The notes beneath the pieces are model-generated. The model was given only the letters and a program-made list of their open reading frames with translations, was not told where the DNA came from and made no database searches. From NCBI GenBank assembly GCA_946887045.1, contig CAMPKC010000066.1:1-23874 (forward strand): DNA of 23,874 nucleotides, written 5' to 3'. The position numbers and the translations under genes were made by a program. The DNA comes from an uncultured Sphingobacteriaceae bacterium. Its GTDB lineage: Bacteria > Bacteroidota > Bacteroidia > Sphingobacteriales > Sphingobacteriaceae. The first letter of the stretch is position 1, and every line of letters begins with the position of its first letter. Below are positions 15,334 through 22,145 of the stretch, one piece after another.

Positions 15334-16836
15334 TCATGCAAAAAAACCATGCACAAACCACTGTTTCCTTTCACTTCCTCCATAATGCCCTAGCCTGAAT
15401 AACCAATATCGCTGCCCGTCCTGATCTTCCACATTATAATAATCTCTATGTTCACCACCTTCAATCCACCATTCCCGTTCAATCCGTTCCGGGCCGTCGG
15501 CCTTTTTAATGTGGTGCACCTTGCCCTTGTACCGAAACATCAGAGGCGGATAATCGGGTATTGGTGCTGTCACATCTACTGGTTCGGGCTTGCCTAAAAG
15601 CCTTATCGGCCTTGGTTTGTCGTTGCGCCACGGGATAATAGCAGGTTCTTGCAAAGAGGATGCTTGCTTAATGGATCGTTCGGGCCAGTAATGCTCATCC
15701 GGAACGTAGCGGTGAATAGTTCCTGCGCCAACTTTAGCCGTTATTCTGTCGAGAAGTTCAGTTACCTCTTCATTGTCAAGCCCCGACTTCCCTGCCCATA
15801 AAGCCTCCTGAGATGGCGAAACATCTTCCACTTCTAATGCTTCCAGAATAAATAACTCCATTCCAAGTCCCGGAGCAATTGAGGATACTTTCAATTCAAA
15901 CAGCTTAAAAAGATGCTGAACATGATGTGTGGACTTATTGGTCCCAATCTCTACCCGCTGAATTTTCCCATCCACACGATAACAGCTAAGAGTTGCTTTC
16001 CTGATTCCCTTACCTTCTTGCCGCAGACGCAGACAAAGTGCTTCCAGTAAGCGTTTAATCGCGATCTCAATTCCTATAGCTGTACGAATAGGTTCCATAC
16101 ATGGCAATCGTTCCTGCCAGGGTTCGGGTACTATTATTGGCTGAATATATTCTTCTACCTGACCGAGTGCTTGTGCAAGTCGTAACAACAGACCCTCACC
16201 AAAACGCCTGCGCAAAGCCGAACGGGGCATACTGATAAAGCTTCCAATTGTATACAGCCCCAGTTTTTGCAGCCGGGCCAGAACTGTTGCCTCTAAACGC
16301 AACGCAACAGCAGGCAAGGGGATTAAGGCAGAGTGATGTGTGCCATTTTCAATAATGGGACTTATCTGTCCGAAACGTGAAATGGCCCAGGCTGATCCGA
16401 TGGTATCGGCTATGGCGGCACGTACGTCATAACCCGAACCGCGTAAACGTGTTACAATCTCTTTCAAATAAGACCGTTCACCGCCCCAGAGATGAGGGCA
16501 GCCGCTAATGTCAAGAATCAATCCGTCCGGAAGATCCAGTGCCACGATAGGGGTGTAGCGGATGCACCATTTCCCAAATGCTTTCAGCAGGTTTTCCGCC
16601 CGGTCCGGTTTTTCATCAAATACCTGTAAGCCGGGAACCATTGCCTTTGCATCGGCTACAGGCATCCCCGCTCGTATTCCATGTAATTCAGCAACAGCAG
16701 AGGTTGCTGTAATCGTCTTGCGACCACGATCGGGGGCAGCAAAAACAAAAGGTAATTGCTTTAATTCCGGCCGGCGTATCGTGAGCCAGTCTGTCGTTAA
16801 ATGACGGAACCATATGGTAGCATAGCGTTTCTGCAT
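15334..16836 (-). CDS. imuB: ImuB, Y-family polymerase-like mutasome protein
   Basis: 500 residues. The N-terminus (YATIWFRHLTTDWLTIRRPE) lacks the Asp of a working Y-family motif I. Where active enzymes have SxDE, this one has ALDLPDGLILDISGCPHLWG. Both features are typical of catalytically dead ImuB. The little-finger region follows at about 240-370. The C-terminus (LMFRYKGKVHHIKKADGPER ... EREWW ... YYNVEDQDGQRYWLFRLG) is the tail domain usual for this family (DUF6504 type). ImuB is an adaptor joining ImuA, DnaE2 and the sliding clamp. It is 9 bp from imuA and 10 bp from dnaE2, a tight operon. Confidence 0.95.
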   Translation of the reverse strand: MQKRYATIWFRHLTTDWLTIRRPELKQLPFVFAAPDRGRKTITATSAVAELHGIRAGMPVADAKAMVPGLQVFDEKPDRAENLLKAFGKWCIRYTPIVALDLPDGLILDISGCPHLWGGERSYLKEIVTRLRGSGYDVRAAIADTIGSAWAISRFGQISPIIENGTHHSALIPLPAVALRLEATVLARLQKLGLYTIGSFISMPRSALRRRFGEGLLLRLAQALGQVEEYIQPIIVPEPWQERLPCMEPIRTAIGIEIAIKRLLEALCLRLRQEGKGIRKATLSCYRVDGKIQRVEIGTNKSTHHVQHLFKLFELKVSSIAPGLGMELFILEALEVEDVSPSQEALWAGKSGLDNEEVTELLDRITAKVGAGTIHRYVPDEHYWPERSIKQASSLQEPAIIPWRNDKPRPIRLLGKPEPVDVTAPIPDYPPLMFRYKGKVHHIKKADGPERIEREWWIEGGEHRDYYNVEDQDGQRYWLFRLGHYGGSERKQWFVHGFFA

Positions 16837-16845
16837 CTCATCCTC

Positions 16846-17586
16846 CTATCCGGCTTGTCGTGATTGCTCTTCTGTGATGGATAAATGAGTTTTCTCATCA
16901 ATCACTGGAACAAAGCTTCCGGCATACCATTCAATCGTCCATGAGCCCGGATTCCCATTGCGTACTTTCAGCAGTTCAACGTTCCACCGCGGGAAGCCCA
17001 GGCCGGGCATTCCGTCTTCCAGTTCACTTGGCAGCGGACTAATCCTCCAGCGAGCCACACAAGCCGTTGTACTCAGTTTTTTTGTGTTTTTTCTCAGGAT
17101 GAAGCCTGTTACCCGACTTTTTTCAACTACCAATTGCAATCTTCGCGATTCTGTGAAGCTTATCTCGCCAACTTCGGCAATCACGGCAGCAAGTGAGTCG
17201 CATTTTAGCGCTTCTTCCATCACCCAGAGGATATCTCTTTCGCGTTTCAGATCAATAAAGATGATACGATCCGAATCTACACCAAAGCTTTTTAGTGCTG
17301 GCGGAAACACCGAACGAGTGGTGCTGATCCACAAAGAAATACCGCTTTGTTGCATCAATACTTCCAATAGGCCGCCCAAAAATCCTCCGCAAGCTGCAGC
17401 ATGTTCTTGTTCTTCGATTAAAAATTCATGTATTGCTCCGGTAGGAAATACCTTATTAGGAAAGGCAGCTTCTACCGGCTCCAATCCGGCAAAACGGGTA
17501 ACGCCGGTTTCAGGAACCTTAAAGCCCTGCCAATGCAAAATGTTTTTTTGCAGCTTGTTAATAATTTCCTTTTTGCTGGCAAGCAT
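16846..17586 (-). CDS. imuA: ImuA, RecA/SulA-like mutasome protein
   Basis: 246 residues, first gene of the cassette. It shows the ImuA pattern: an N-terminal helix (IINKLQKNILHWQG), FPTGAIHEFL at about 46-55, a degenerate ATP-loop region (AACGGFLGGLLEVLM) and the RecA-like core (SLWISTTRSVFPPALKSFGV, DRIIFIDLKRERDILWVMEE, RRLQLVVEKSRVTGFILR). Family members act with ImuB and DnaE2 in damage-induced mutagenesis. ATG at 17584-17586 gives the expected start. The promoter and a candidate operator lie 27-54 bp upstream. The 213-codon plus-strand ORF opposite it is a shadow. Confidence 0.93.
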   Translation of the reverse strand: MLASKKEIINKLQKNILHWQGFKVPETGVTRFAGLEPVEAAFPNKVFPTGAIHEFLIEEQEHAAACGGFLGGLLEVLMQQSGISLWISTTRSVFPPALKSFGVDSDRIIFIDLKRERDILWVMEEALKCDSLAAVIAEVGEISFTESRRLQLVVEKSRVTGFILRKNTKKLSTTACVARWRISPLPSELEDGMPGLGFPRWNVELLKVRNGNPGSWTIEWYAGSFVPVIDEKTHLSITEEQSRQAG

Positions 17587-17612
17587 AGTTCATGATTAAT
17601 AAAGAAGAACAG

Positions 17613-17640
17613 CAAAAATAATGCTAAAAATGTTAGTATT
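17613..17640 (-). promoter_or_regulatory. imu operon promoter with candidate SOS operator
   Basis: The minus strand has a -7 box TATTTTTG at 17620-17613. Immediately upstream, in the -7/-33 spacer, lies an inverted repeat AATGCTAA-N5-TTAGTATT (plus strand 17620-17640) with one mismatch. A repressor bound there would block the promoter. LexA is the natural candidate for an imu operon, but the identity of the repressor is inferred. No good -33 box is seen. Confidence 0.5.
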
Positions 17641-17833
17641 TTGATTTATTGAAAATATTTTAAAATGAAGTGATTGAAAACAGGATCATTGCGAACTGTG
17701 CCTTCTTGTACGCTCGTTGGTGAATAACATCAATCTTTGCGAACTACGATGTGTAGGAGATCTTTTGGGTTTGATTGTGATCGGGTATTTTCAGAATTGT
17801 TAGCAGGGGGATACAGTGGGAATTCTTTTAAAC

Positions 17834-17892
17834 AAAAAAAGTCTTCAAACGGGGAGGATGAAGACTTTTTAACTAACCAATTATAAACCTGA
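17834..17892 (-). ncRNA. Family B sRNA-like unit, copy B2
   Basis: Same build as B1, 13 kb away. A 5' stretch is exactly complementary to AACTAACCAATTATAAACCT (plus strand 17871-17890). The terminator hairpin is AGTCTTCA/TGAAGACT (17840-17866) with a C-rich loop sharing CTCCCCGTT with B1, followed by a run of Ts (plus-strand A-run 17834-17840). The stem lacks one G-C pair present in B1. The minus-strand ORF at 17730-17936 is an artefact across this unit. Confidence 0.68.
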
Positions 17893-17894
17893 GA

Positions 17895-17946
17895 CAAAAA
17901 TAGTAATAGTATTATAATTTCAAAAGAATTTAACAAAAATTAACAA
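17895..17946 (-). promoter_or_regulatory. Promoter of B2 with TTAACAA direct repeat
   Basis: The minus strand has TTTG (17924-17921), an 18-bp spacer and TATTTTTG (17902-17895). TTAACAA repeats lie at 17930-17936 and 17940-17946, 5 bp beyond TTTG, exactly as at B1. The spacer bases themselves differ between copies, so the conserved parts stand out. Confidence 0.7.
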
Positions 17947-17982
17947 TTTCGTAATTAATCCTCGGAATCGTTGTAAAAGAAA

Positions 17983-18008
17983 AACCCTCACCTGATGAGG
18001 CAAAGGTT
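17983..18008 (-). terminator. Conserved hairpin upstream of B2
   Basis: Nested stems AACC/GGTT (17983-17986, 18005-18008) and CTCA/TGAG (17987-17990, 17996-17999) with a bulge. TTTCTTTT follows on the minus strand. It is the counterpart of the hairpin at 4936-4962. Beyond it, plus-strand TATATTTGGATAGTT (18017-18031) and CTTTTTT-GATATTT are shared with B1. The rest of 18040-18264 is the AT-rich leader of the GH95 gene, where I see no clear promoter. Confidence 0.4.
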
Positions 18009-18264
18009 CGTATGTTTATATTTGGATAGTTCAGTCCCTAAAACTACTGCTTTTTTCGATATTTTCAAATATTTATTGTTAGGGCTGTCTAAATTGCAAT
18101 ATTTTCAATTTTTCCTTTATCAGTGGCGGCTTTGTTATTTTGTTAAGCCTTAACAATATTTTATTAAAGAGTAAGTTGACTAATCTTCATCTTGCTATCA
18201 GCGGGAGTGTTTAAACTAAATAACTATTATTGCAATAATTCTATTAATCTTTTAAAAACCTGTT

Positions 18265-20577
18265 ATGAAATACGTTAAGCTCATATCTATCTTTTTCTTG
18301 CTTTTTTCGGGAGCTTCAATATTTGCCCAGCAAGAATCTGAGGAACTTAAGATATGGTTCAATCATCCTGCCCTAAGTTGGAATGAAGCTTTACCGGTGG
18401 GAAATGGAAGATTGGGAGCTATGGTATTTGGTTATCCATTATCAGAGCGACTGCAGCTTAATGAGGAAACGGTATGGTCCGGGCAGCCTGTGGATTTTGT
18501 AAACCCCACATCTAAAGCGGTATTGCCGCAAATCAGGAAATTGCTCTTCGAGGGAAAATATGCTGAAGCTCAAAAGCTGGCGCAGGAGAAGATGATGGGA
18601 AAAGGGAAAAATTTGGGATCATACCAAACTCTTGGCGATATGCTTATTGATATGGAAGTTCCTCAGAGTAGCGATGTTTCAAATTACCGCAGGGAACTGG
18701 ACCTTGAAACGGCCGTAGCTAAAGTTGTATTTCAGGCTGGAAATGTTATCTATACCCGCGAAGTATTTTCTTCAAAACCAGGCGAGGCAATTGTAGTGAG
18801 ATTAACAGCAAGTAAGCCCGGGGCTTTGACTTTTAATCTGAAGCTTCAAAGGCCAGGCAATAAAGCCTTAATCGAATATTCAGGAAATGGTATCAGTATG
18901 TCTGAACATGTTGATAATGGAAATGGGGTGAAGCTGGTGTCGAAAGCCGGATTAATAAACGAGGGAGGAACAGTAGTGGCAACTTCAAGCCATCTTAGAG
19001 TAGAGAAGGCAAATTCGGTAACGATTTATTTAACCGCAAACACAGATTATTGGAAAAAACAGCCCGAGCCGCTTTCCGCAAAGCAGTTGGCGAATGCCCT
19101 GAAAGTTTCTTACGATAAGCATATCGCGGATCATATCGCAGATTATCAGAAATATTTTAAACGGGTGGATCTGGATTTGGGCTCGACTAACGCTACGCTT
19201 TTTCCTACAGATTCAAGACTTAATGCTTTGCAGAAGGGGAATATAGATCCGCAGCTGATAAAGCTTTACTATCAGTTTGGGCGTTATCTTTTAATCAGCA
19301 GTTCACGGCCGGGAGATCTGCCTGCAAATTTGCAGGGTATATGGTCGGATGGATTAAGTGCGCCCTGGTCTGCTGATTATCATATCAATATTAATATTCA
19401 GATGAATTATTGGCTGGCAGAACAGACAAATTTGTCTGAGATGCACACCCCTTTCTTTGATTTTATTGACGCACTTAGACCCGACGGAAGAAAAACTGCC
19501 AGGGATATGTATGGCATGAAAGGCATTGTTGCACACTATACAACGGATGTATGGCATTATACTGAAACCTCAGGAAATGTTCAGTATGCGATGTGGCCAA
19601 TGGGCTTGGGATGGAGTGCCCAGCATTTGTGGGAGCATTACCTTTTTACAGAAGATAAGAAAACTTTAGCTGAACAGGGATACCCGATAATGAAAGAGGC
19701 TTCAGAGTTTTATGTCAATTGGCTTATAGAAAACCCGGTGACTAAACAGCTTGTTTCCGGACCTTCAACTTCTCCGGAAAATACTTTTCTCACTAAAGAC
19801 GGTGAAAAGGCCACCATGGTGATGGGACCAACGATGGATCATATGATTATTCGCGATTTATTGGAAAATACTATAGCTGCAAGTAAAGTATTAAAGAAAG
19901 ATGCTGTTTTCCGCCGCAGACTTGAATCTATATTATCTCGCTTAGCGCCAACAAAAATTGGAAGGGATGGCAGGATTATGGAGTGGACCGAGGAATTTAA
20001 AGAACCTGAGCCAGGGCATAGACACATTTCTCATTTGTTCGGATTGCATCCCGGAAGGCAGATAACAGCCCAGAAAAGTCCGGAGCTTTTAGCGGCAGCC
20101 CGTAAAACTATTGACCATCGATTGGCTAATGGCGGAGGCCATACAGGATGGAGCCGGGCCTGGATTATCAATTTCTTTTCCAGACTTCAGGACGGAGAGG
20201 AGGCATACAAAAACCTCATTGCGCTTTTACAAAAGTCTACGCTTCCAAATCTATTTGATACTCATCCGCCATTTCAGATCGATGGTAATTTTGGAGCCAC
20301 TGCGGGTATTACAGAAATGCTATTACAAAGCCATGCCGGTGATGTGCATCTTCTCCCTGCATTACCATCTGCCTGGCCAAAAGGATTTATTCACGGTCTT
20401 TGCGCCCGTGGGGGATTTGAACTGGATATCGACTGGGATAATGGGAAACTTAGCAAAGTGTCTGTTCTTTCGAAATTGGGTAATAAATGTATACTCCGAT
20501 ATGGGGACAAAGTGATTACATTTCAAACCGAGAAAGGAAAGTCCTATACTTTTGATGGAGCCCTGGGACGTTTATAG
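18265..20577 (+). CDS. GH95 alpha-L-fucosidase, secreted
   Basis: 770 residues with a signal peptide (MKYVKLISIFFLLFSGASIFAQ), so periplasmic or outer-membrane facing. The N-terminal GH95 beta-domain begins LKIWFNHPALSWNEALPVGN and continues LNEETVWSGQ. The (alpha/alpha)6 catalytic domain shows LPANLQGIW (352-360), YHININIQMNYWLAEQTNL with N375 and N377 (the Asn pair of the inverting mechanism), DGRIMEWTEEF with E573 as likely general acid, PEPGHRHISHLFGLHPG, and FQIDGNFGATAGI with D673. Known GH95 members release alpha-1,2-fucose or alpha-L-galactose; the exact linkage cannot be read. No SusC/SusD is in view, so it may belong to a small locus or work with the FGE-like gene downstream on sulfated fucose glycans. 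Confidence 0.95.
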   Translation: MKYVKLISIFFLLFSGASIFAQQESEELKIWFNHPALSWNEALPVGNGRLGAMVFGYPLSERLQLNEETVWSGQPVDFVNPTSKAVLPQIRKLLFEGKYAEAQKLAQEKMMGKGKNLGSYQTLGDMLIDMEVPQSSDVSNYRRELDLETAVAKVVFQAGNVIYTREVFSSKPGEAIVVRLTASKPGALTFNLKLQRPGNKALIEYSGNGISMSEHVDNGNGVKLVSKAGLINEGGTVVATSSHLRVEKANSVTIYLTANTDYWKKQPEPLSAKQLANALKVSYDKHIADHIADYQKYFKRVDLDLGSTNATLFPTDSRLNALQKGNIDPQLIKLYYQFGRYLLISSSRPGDLPANLQGIWSDGLSAPWSADYHININIQMNYWLAEQTNLSEMHTPFFDFIDALRPDGRKTARDMYGMKGIVAHYTTDVWHYTETSGNVQYAMWPMGLGWSAQHLWEHYLFTEDKKTLAEQGYPIMKEASEFYVNWLIENPVTKQLVSGPSTSPENTFLTKDGEKATMVMGPTMDHMIIRDLLENTIAASKVLKKDAVFRRRLESILSRLAPTKIGRDGRIMEWTEEFKEPEPGHRHISHLFGLHPGRQITAQKSPELLAAARKTIDHRLANGGGHTGWSRAWIINFFSRLQDGEEAYKNLIALLQKSTLPNLFDTHPPFQIDGNFGATAGITEMLLQSHAGDVHLLPALPSAWPKGFIHGLCARGGFELDIDWDNGKLSKVSVLSKLGNKCILRYGDKVITFQTEKGKSYTFDGALGRL

Positions 20578-20612
20578 ACTTTCAAACAAAGTATTGCATT
20601 GATAAAAGCTTA

Positions 20613-20653
20613 GCAGAATTATTATGCTTTAGACGCTAATTATATTATTCTGC
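20613..20653 (+). terminator. Weak hairpin after GH95
   Basis: Arms GCAGAAT (20613-20619) and ATTCTGC (20647-20653), partly extendable inward, followed by GTTTATT. The loop is long, so this is a tentative terminator. Confidence 0.3.
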
Positions 20654-20722
20654 GTTTATTATTCAGCGGTAAATCGACAAGCCGGATTTTTATTATTTTG
20701 AGATAAGACAATCGAATTAAGC

Positions 20723-21835
20723 ATGATACAAGATCATCCCGTGTTTAAAACGGTAAGTGCAGTCTGCATGGTTGGGTTTCTGAGCTTTTGTTCTCAGGAG
20801 CGAAATTCTTTATCGACAATAGATGACAGTGATACTTTAGTTTCCGAAATAATTTCAATAGATGATATAGAATTTAACGGCGACACCTCTAAAAAAGGCA
20901 TGGTTTATATTGCAGGTGGCGAATTTATGATGGGCGGCGATAACGAGCAGGCCAGCAGAGATGAATATCCAAAACATAGGGTTATTGTAAGTGCCTTTTA
21001 TATGGACGAGCATGAGGTGACCAATGCCCAGTTTTCTAAATTTGTTGAAGCTACCGGTTATGTAACCACCGCCGAGCAGAAGCCCGACTGGGAGCAGTTA
21101 AAAAAGCAGTTGCCGCCCGACACGCCGAAGCCGGATGAAAGTCAGCTGGTACCAGCATCCCTGGTATTTACACCGCCTTCTGCAAAAGTAGATTTAAAGG
21201 ATTATTCGCAATGGTGGCGCTGGGTTCCCGGAGCAAGCTGGAAACATCCGGAAGGTCCTGAGAGTGATCTTAAAGGGAAGGAGAATTATCCTGTGATTCA
21301 CGTAAGCTGGGATGATGCGATGGCTTATTGTAAATGGGCCGGCAAGCGTTTACCCACCGAAGCCGAATGGGAATTCGCCTCCCGCGGAGGCCTGAAAAAT
21401 AATATTTATCCCTGGGGGAACGAACATATAAACACAGGAAAGCCAAAAGCTAATTCCTGGGAGGGAAGTTTTCCTGATAATAACACGGCTGTCGATGGAT
21501 TTAATGGCCTAGCTCCTGTTAAATCTTTTCCGGCAAACGGATATAAGCTTTACGATATGGCGGGCAACGTTTGGGAATGGTGTTCGGATTGGTATCGGGA
21601 CGATTACTATCAGGTTGTCAATAATCCCGTCGGAATAACTAACCCACAGGGACCTTCGGATAGTCATGACCCGGATGAGCCTACTGTTCCAAAAAAAGTT
21701 GCGAGAGGAGGTTCATTTATGTGTAATGATAGTTATTGCTCGGGCTACAGGTCTTCCAGAAGGATGAAAAGTTCTCCGGATTCCGGAATGAGCAACATGG
21801 GATTCAGGTGTGTAAAAGATGCAGGTACTAAATGA
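20723..21835 (+). CDS. Formylglycine-generating enzyme family (SUMF1/FGE-sulfatase domain), exported
   Basis: 370 residues. The N-terminus has a hydrophobic stretch ending FLSFC23, a possible lipoprotein signal with an unusual Phe before the Cys. A linker follows, then the FGE domain from about residue 57: GMVYIAGGEFMMGGDNEQA, HEVTNAQFSKFVEATGY, VIHVSWDDAMAYCKWAGKRL, PTEAEWEFASRGG and YDMAGNVWEWCSDWY. The active-site segment RGGSFMCNDSYCSGYRSSRR keeps both cysteines (C334, C339), as in copper-dependent true FGEs, and SNMGFRC closes the domain. Many SUMF1-like proteins have lost these cysteines, so real sulfatase activation is plausible. It would act on exported sulfatases or fold intermediates outside the cytoplasm. 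The next gene overlaps its stop. Location and substrate are inferred. Confidence 0.9.
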   Translation: MIQDHPVFKTVSAVCMVGFLSFCSQERNSLSTIDDSDTLVSEIISIDDIEFNGDTSKKGMVYIAGGEFMMGGDNEQASRDEYPKHRVIVSAFYMDEHEVTNAQFSKFVEATGYVTTAEQKPDWEQLKKQLPPDTPKPDESQLVPASLVFTPPSAKVDLKDYSQWWRWVPGASWKHPEGPESDLKGKENYPVIHVSWDDAMAYCKWAGKRLPTEAEWEFASRGGLKNNIYPWGNEHINTGKPKANSWEGSFPDNNTAVDGFNGLAPVKSFPANGYKLYDMAGNVWEWCSDWYRDDYYQVVNNPVGITNPQGPSDSHDPDEPTVPKKVARGGSFMCNDSYCSGYRSSRRMKSSPDSGMSNMGFRCVKDAGTK

Positions 21836-22029
21836 GACGGAAATATAAAATAGTGGGATCAGTGTTTATCGCGTTTGTATTATCTTCCTGTTTACCGGAG
21901 GATAATAAAGTGATGACGACATCAAGCGAAAGCGTTAAAGCTCAAAAGGATAAATGTTGCACATCAAATATTCCGGCCCGTTTTCCCGTAAAAAACAATA
22001 ATATACCACGGCCCGCTACCGATAAATAG
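21832..22029 (+). CDS. Tiny Cys-Cys lipoprotein coupled to the FGE gene
   Basis: 65 residues. Its ATG (21832) overlaps the TGA of the FGE gene (ATGA), implying translational coupling. The lipoprotein signal is clear: MRRKYKIVGSVFIAFVLSSC, lipidated at C20. The mature part is about 45 residues with KDKCCTSNIPARF near the middle and a basic, Pro-rich end. From memory, a CC-x-x-NIP-x-RF motif recurs in small proteins next to Bacteroidota FGE-like genes; I cannot verify this here. A partner or metal-handling role for the FGE is a hypothesis based on the Cys pair, the coupling and the copper need of FGEs. Confidence 0.75.
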   Translation: MRRKYKIVGSVFIAFVLSSCLPEDNKVMTTSSESVKAQKDKCCTSNIPARFPVKNNNIPRPATDK

Positions 22030-22145
22030 CTCTGAAAGTTTTTGAGAATCCATTCACAACGATTTTTCTTTAATTAGCCATTCGCATCTGATGGTCGTTA
22101 AATATTATTTAGATTTAAAGCCTTTTTAGGATAGGATTAACGGTA

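Noticed and set aside
16958..17599. 213-codon plus-strand ORF opposite imuA
   Set aside because: The minus-strand frame encodes a complete ImuA in a canonical operon, so this is a shadow.
20111..20515. 134-codon plus-strand ORF inside the GH95 gene
   Set aside because: It is out of frame within an intact, conserved catalytic domain.
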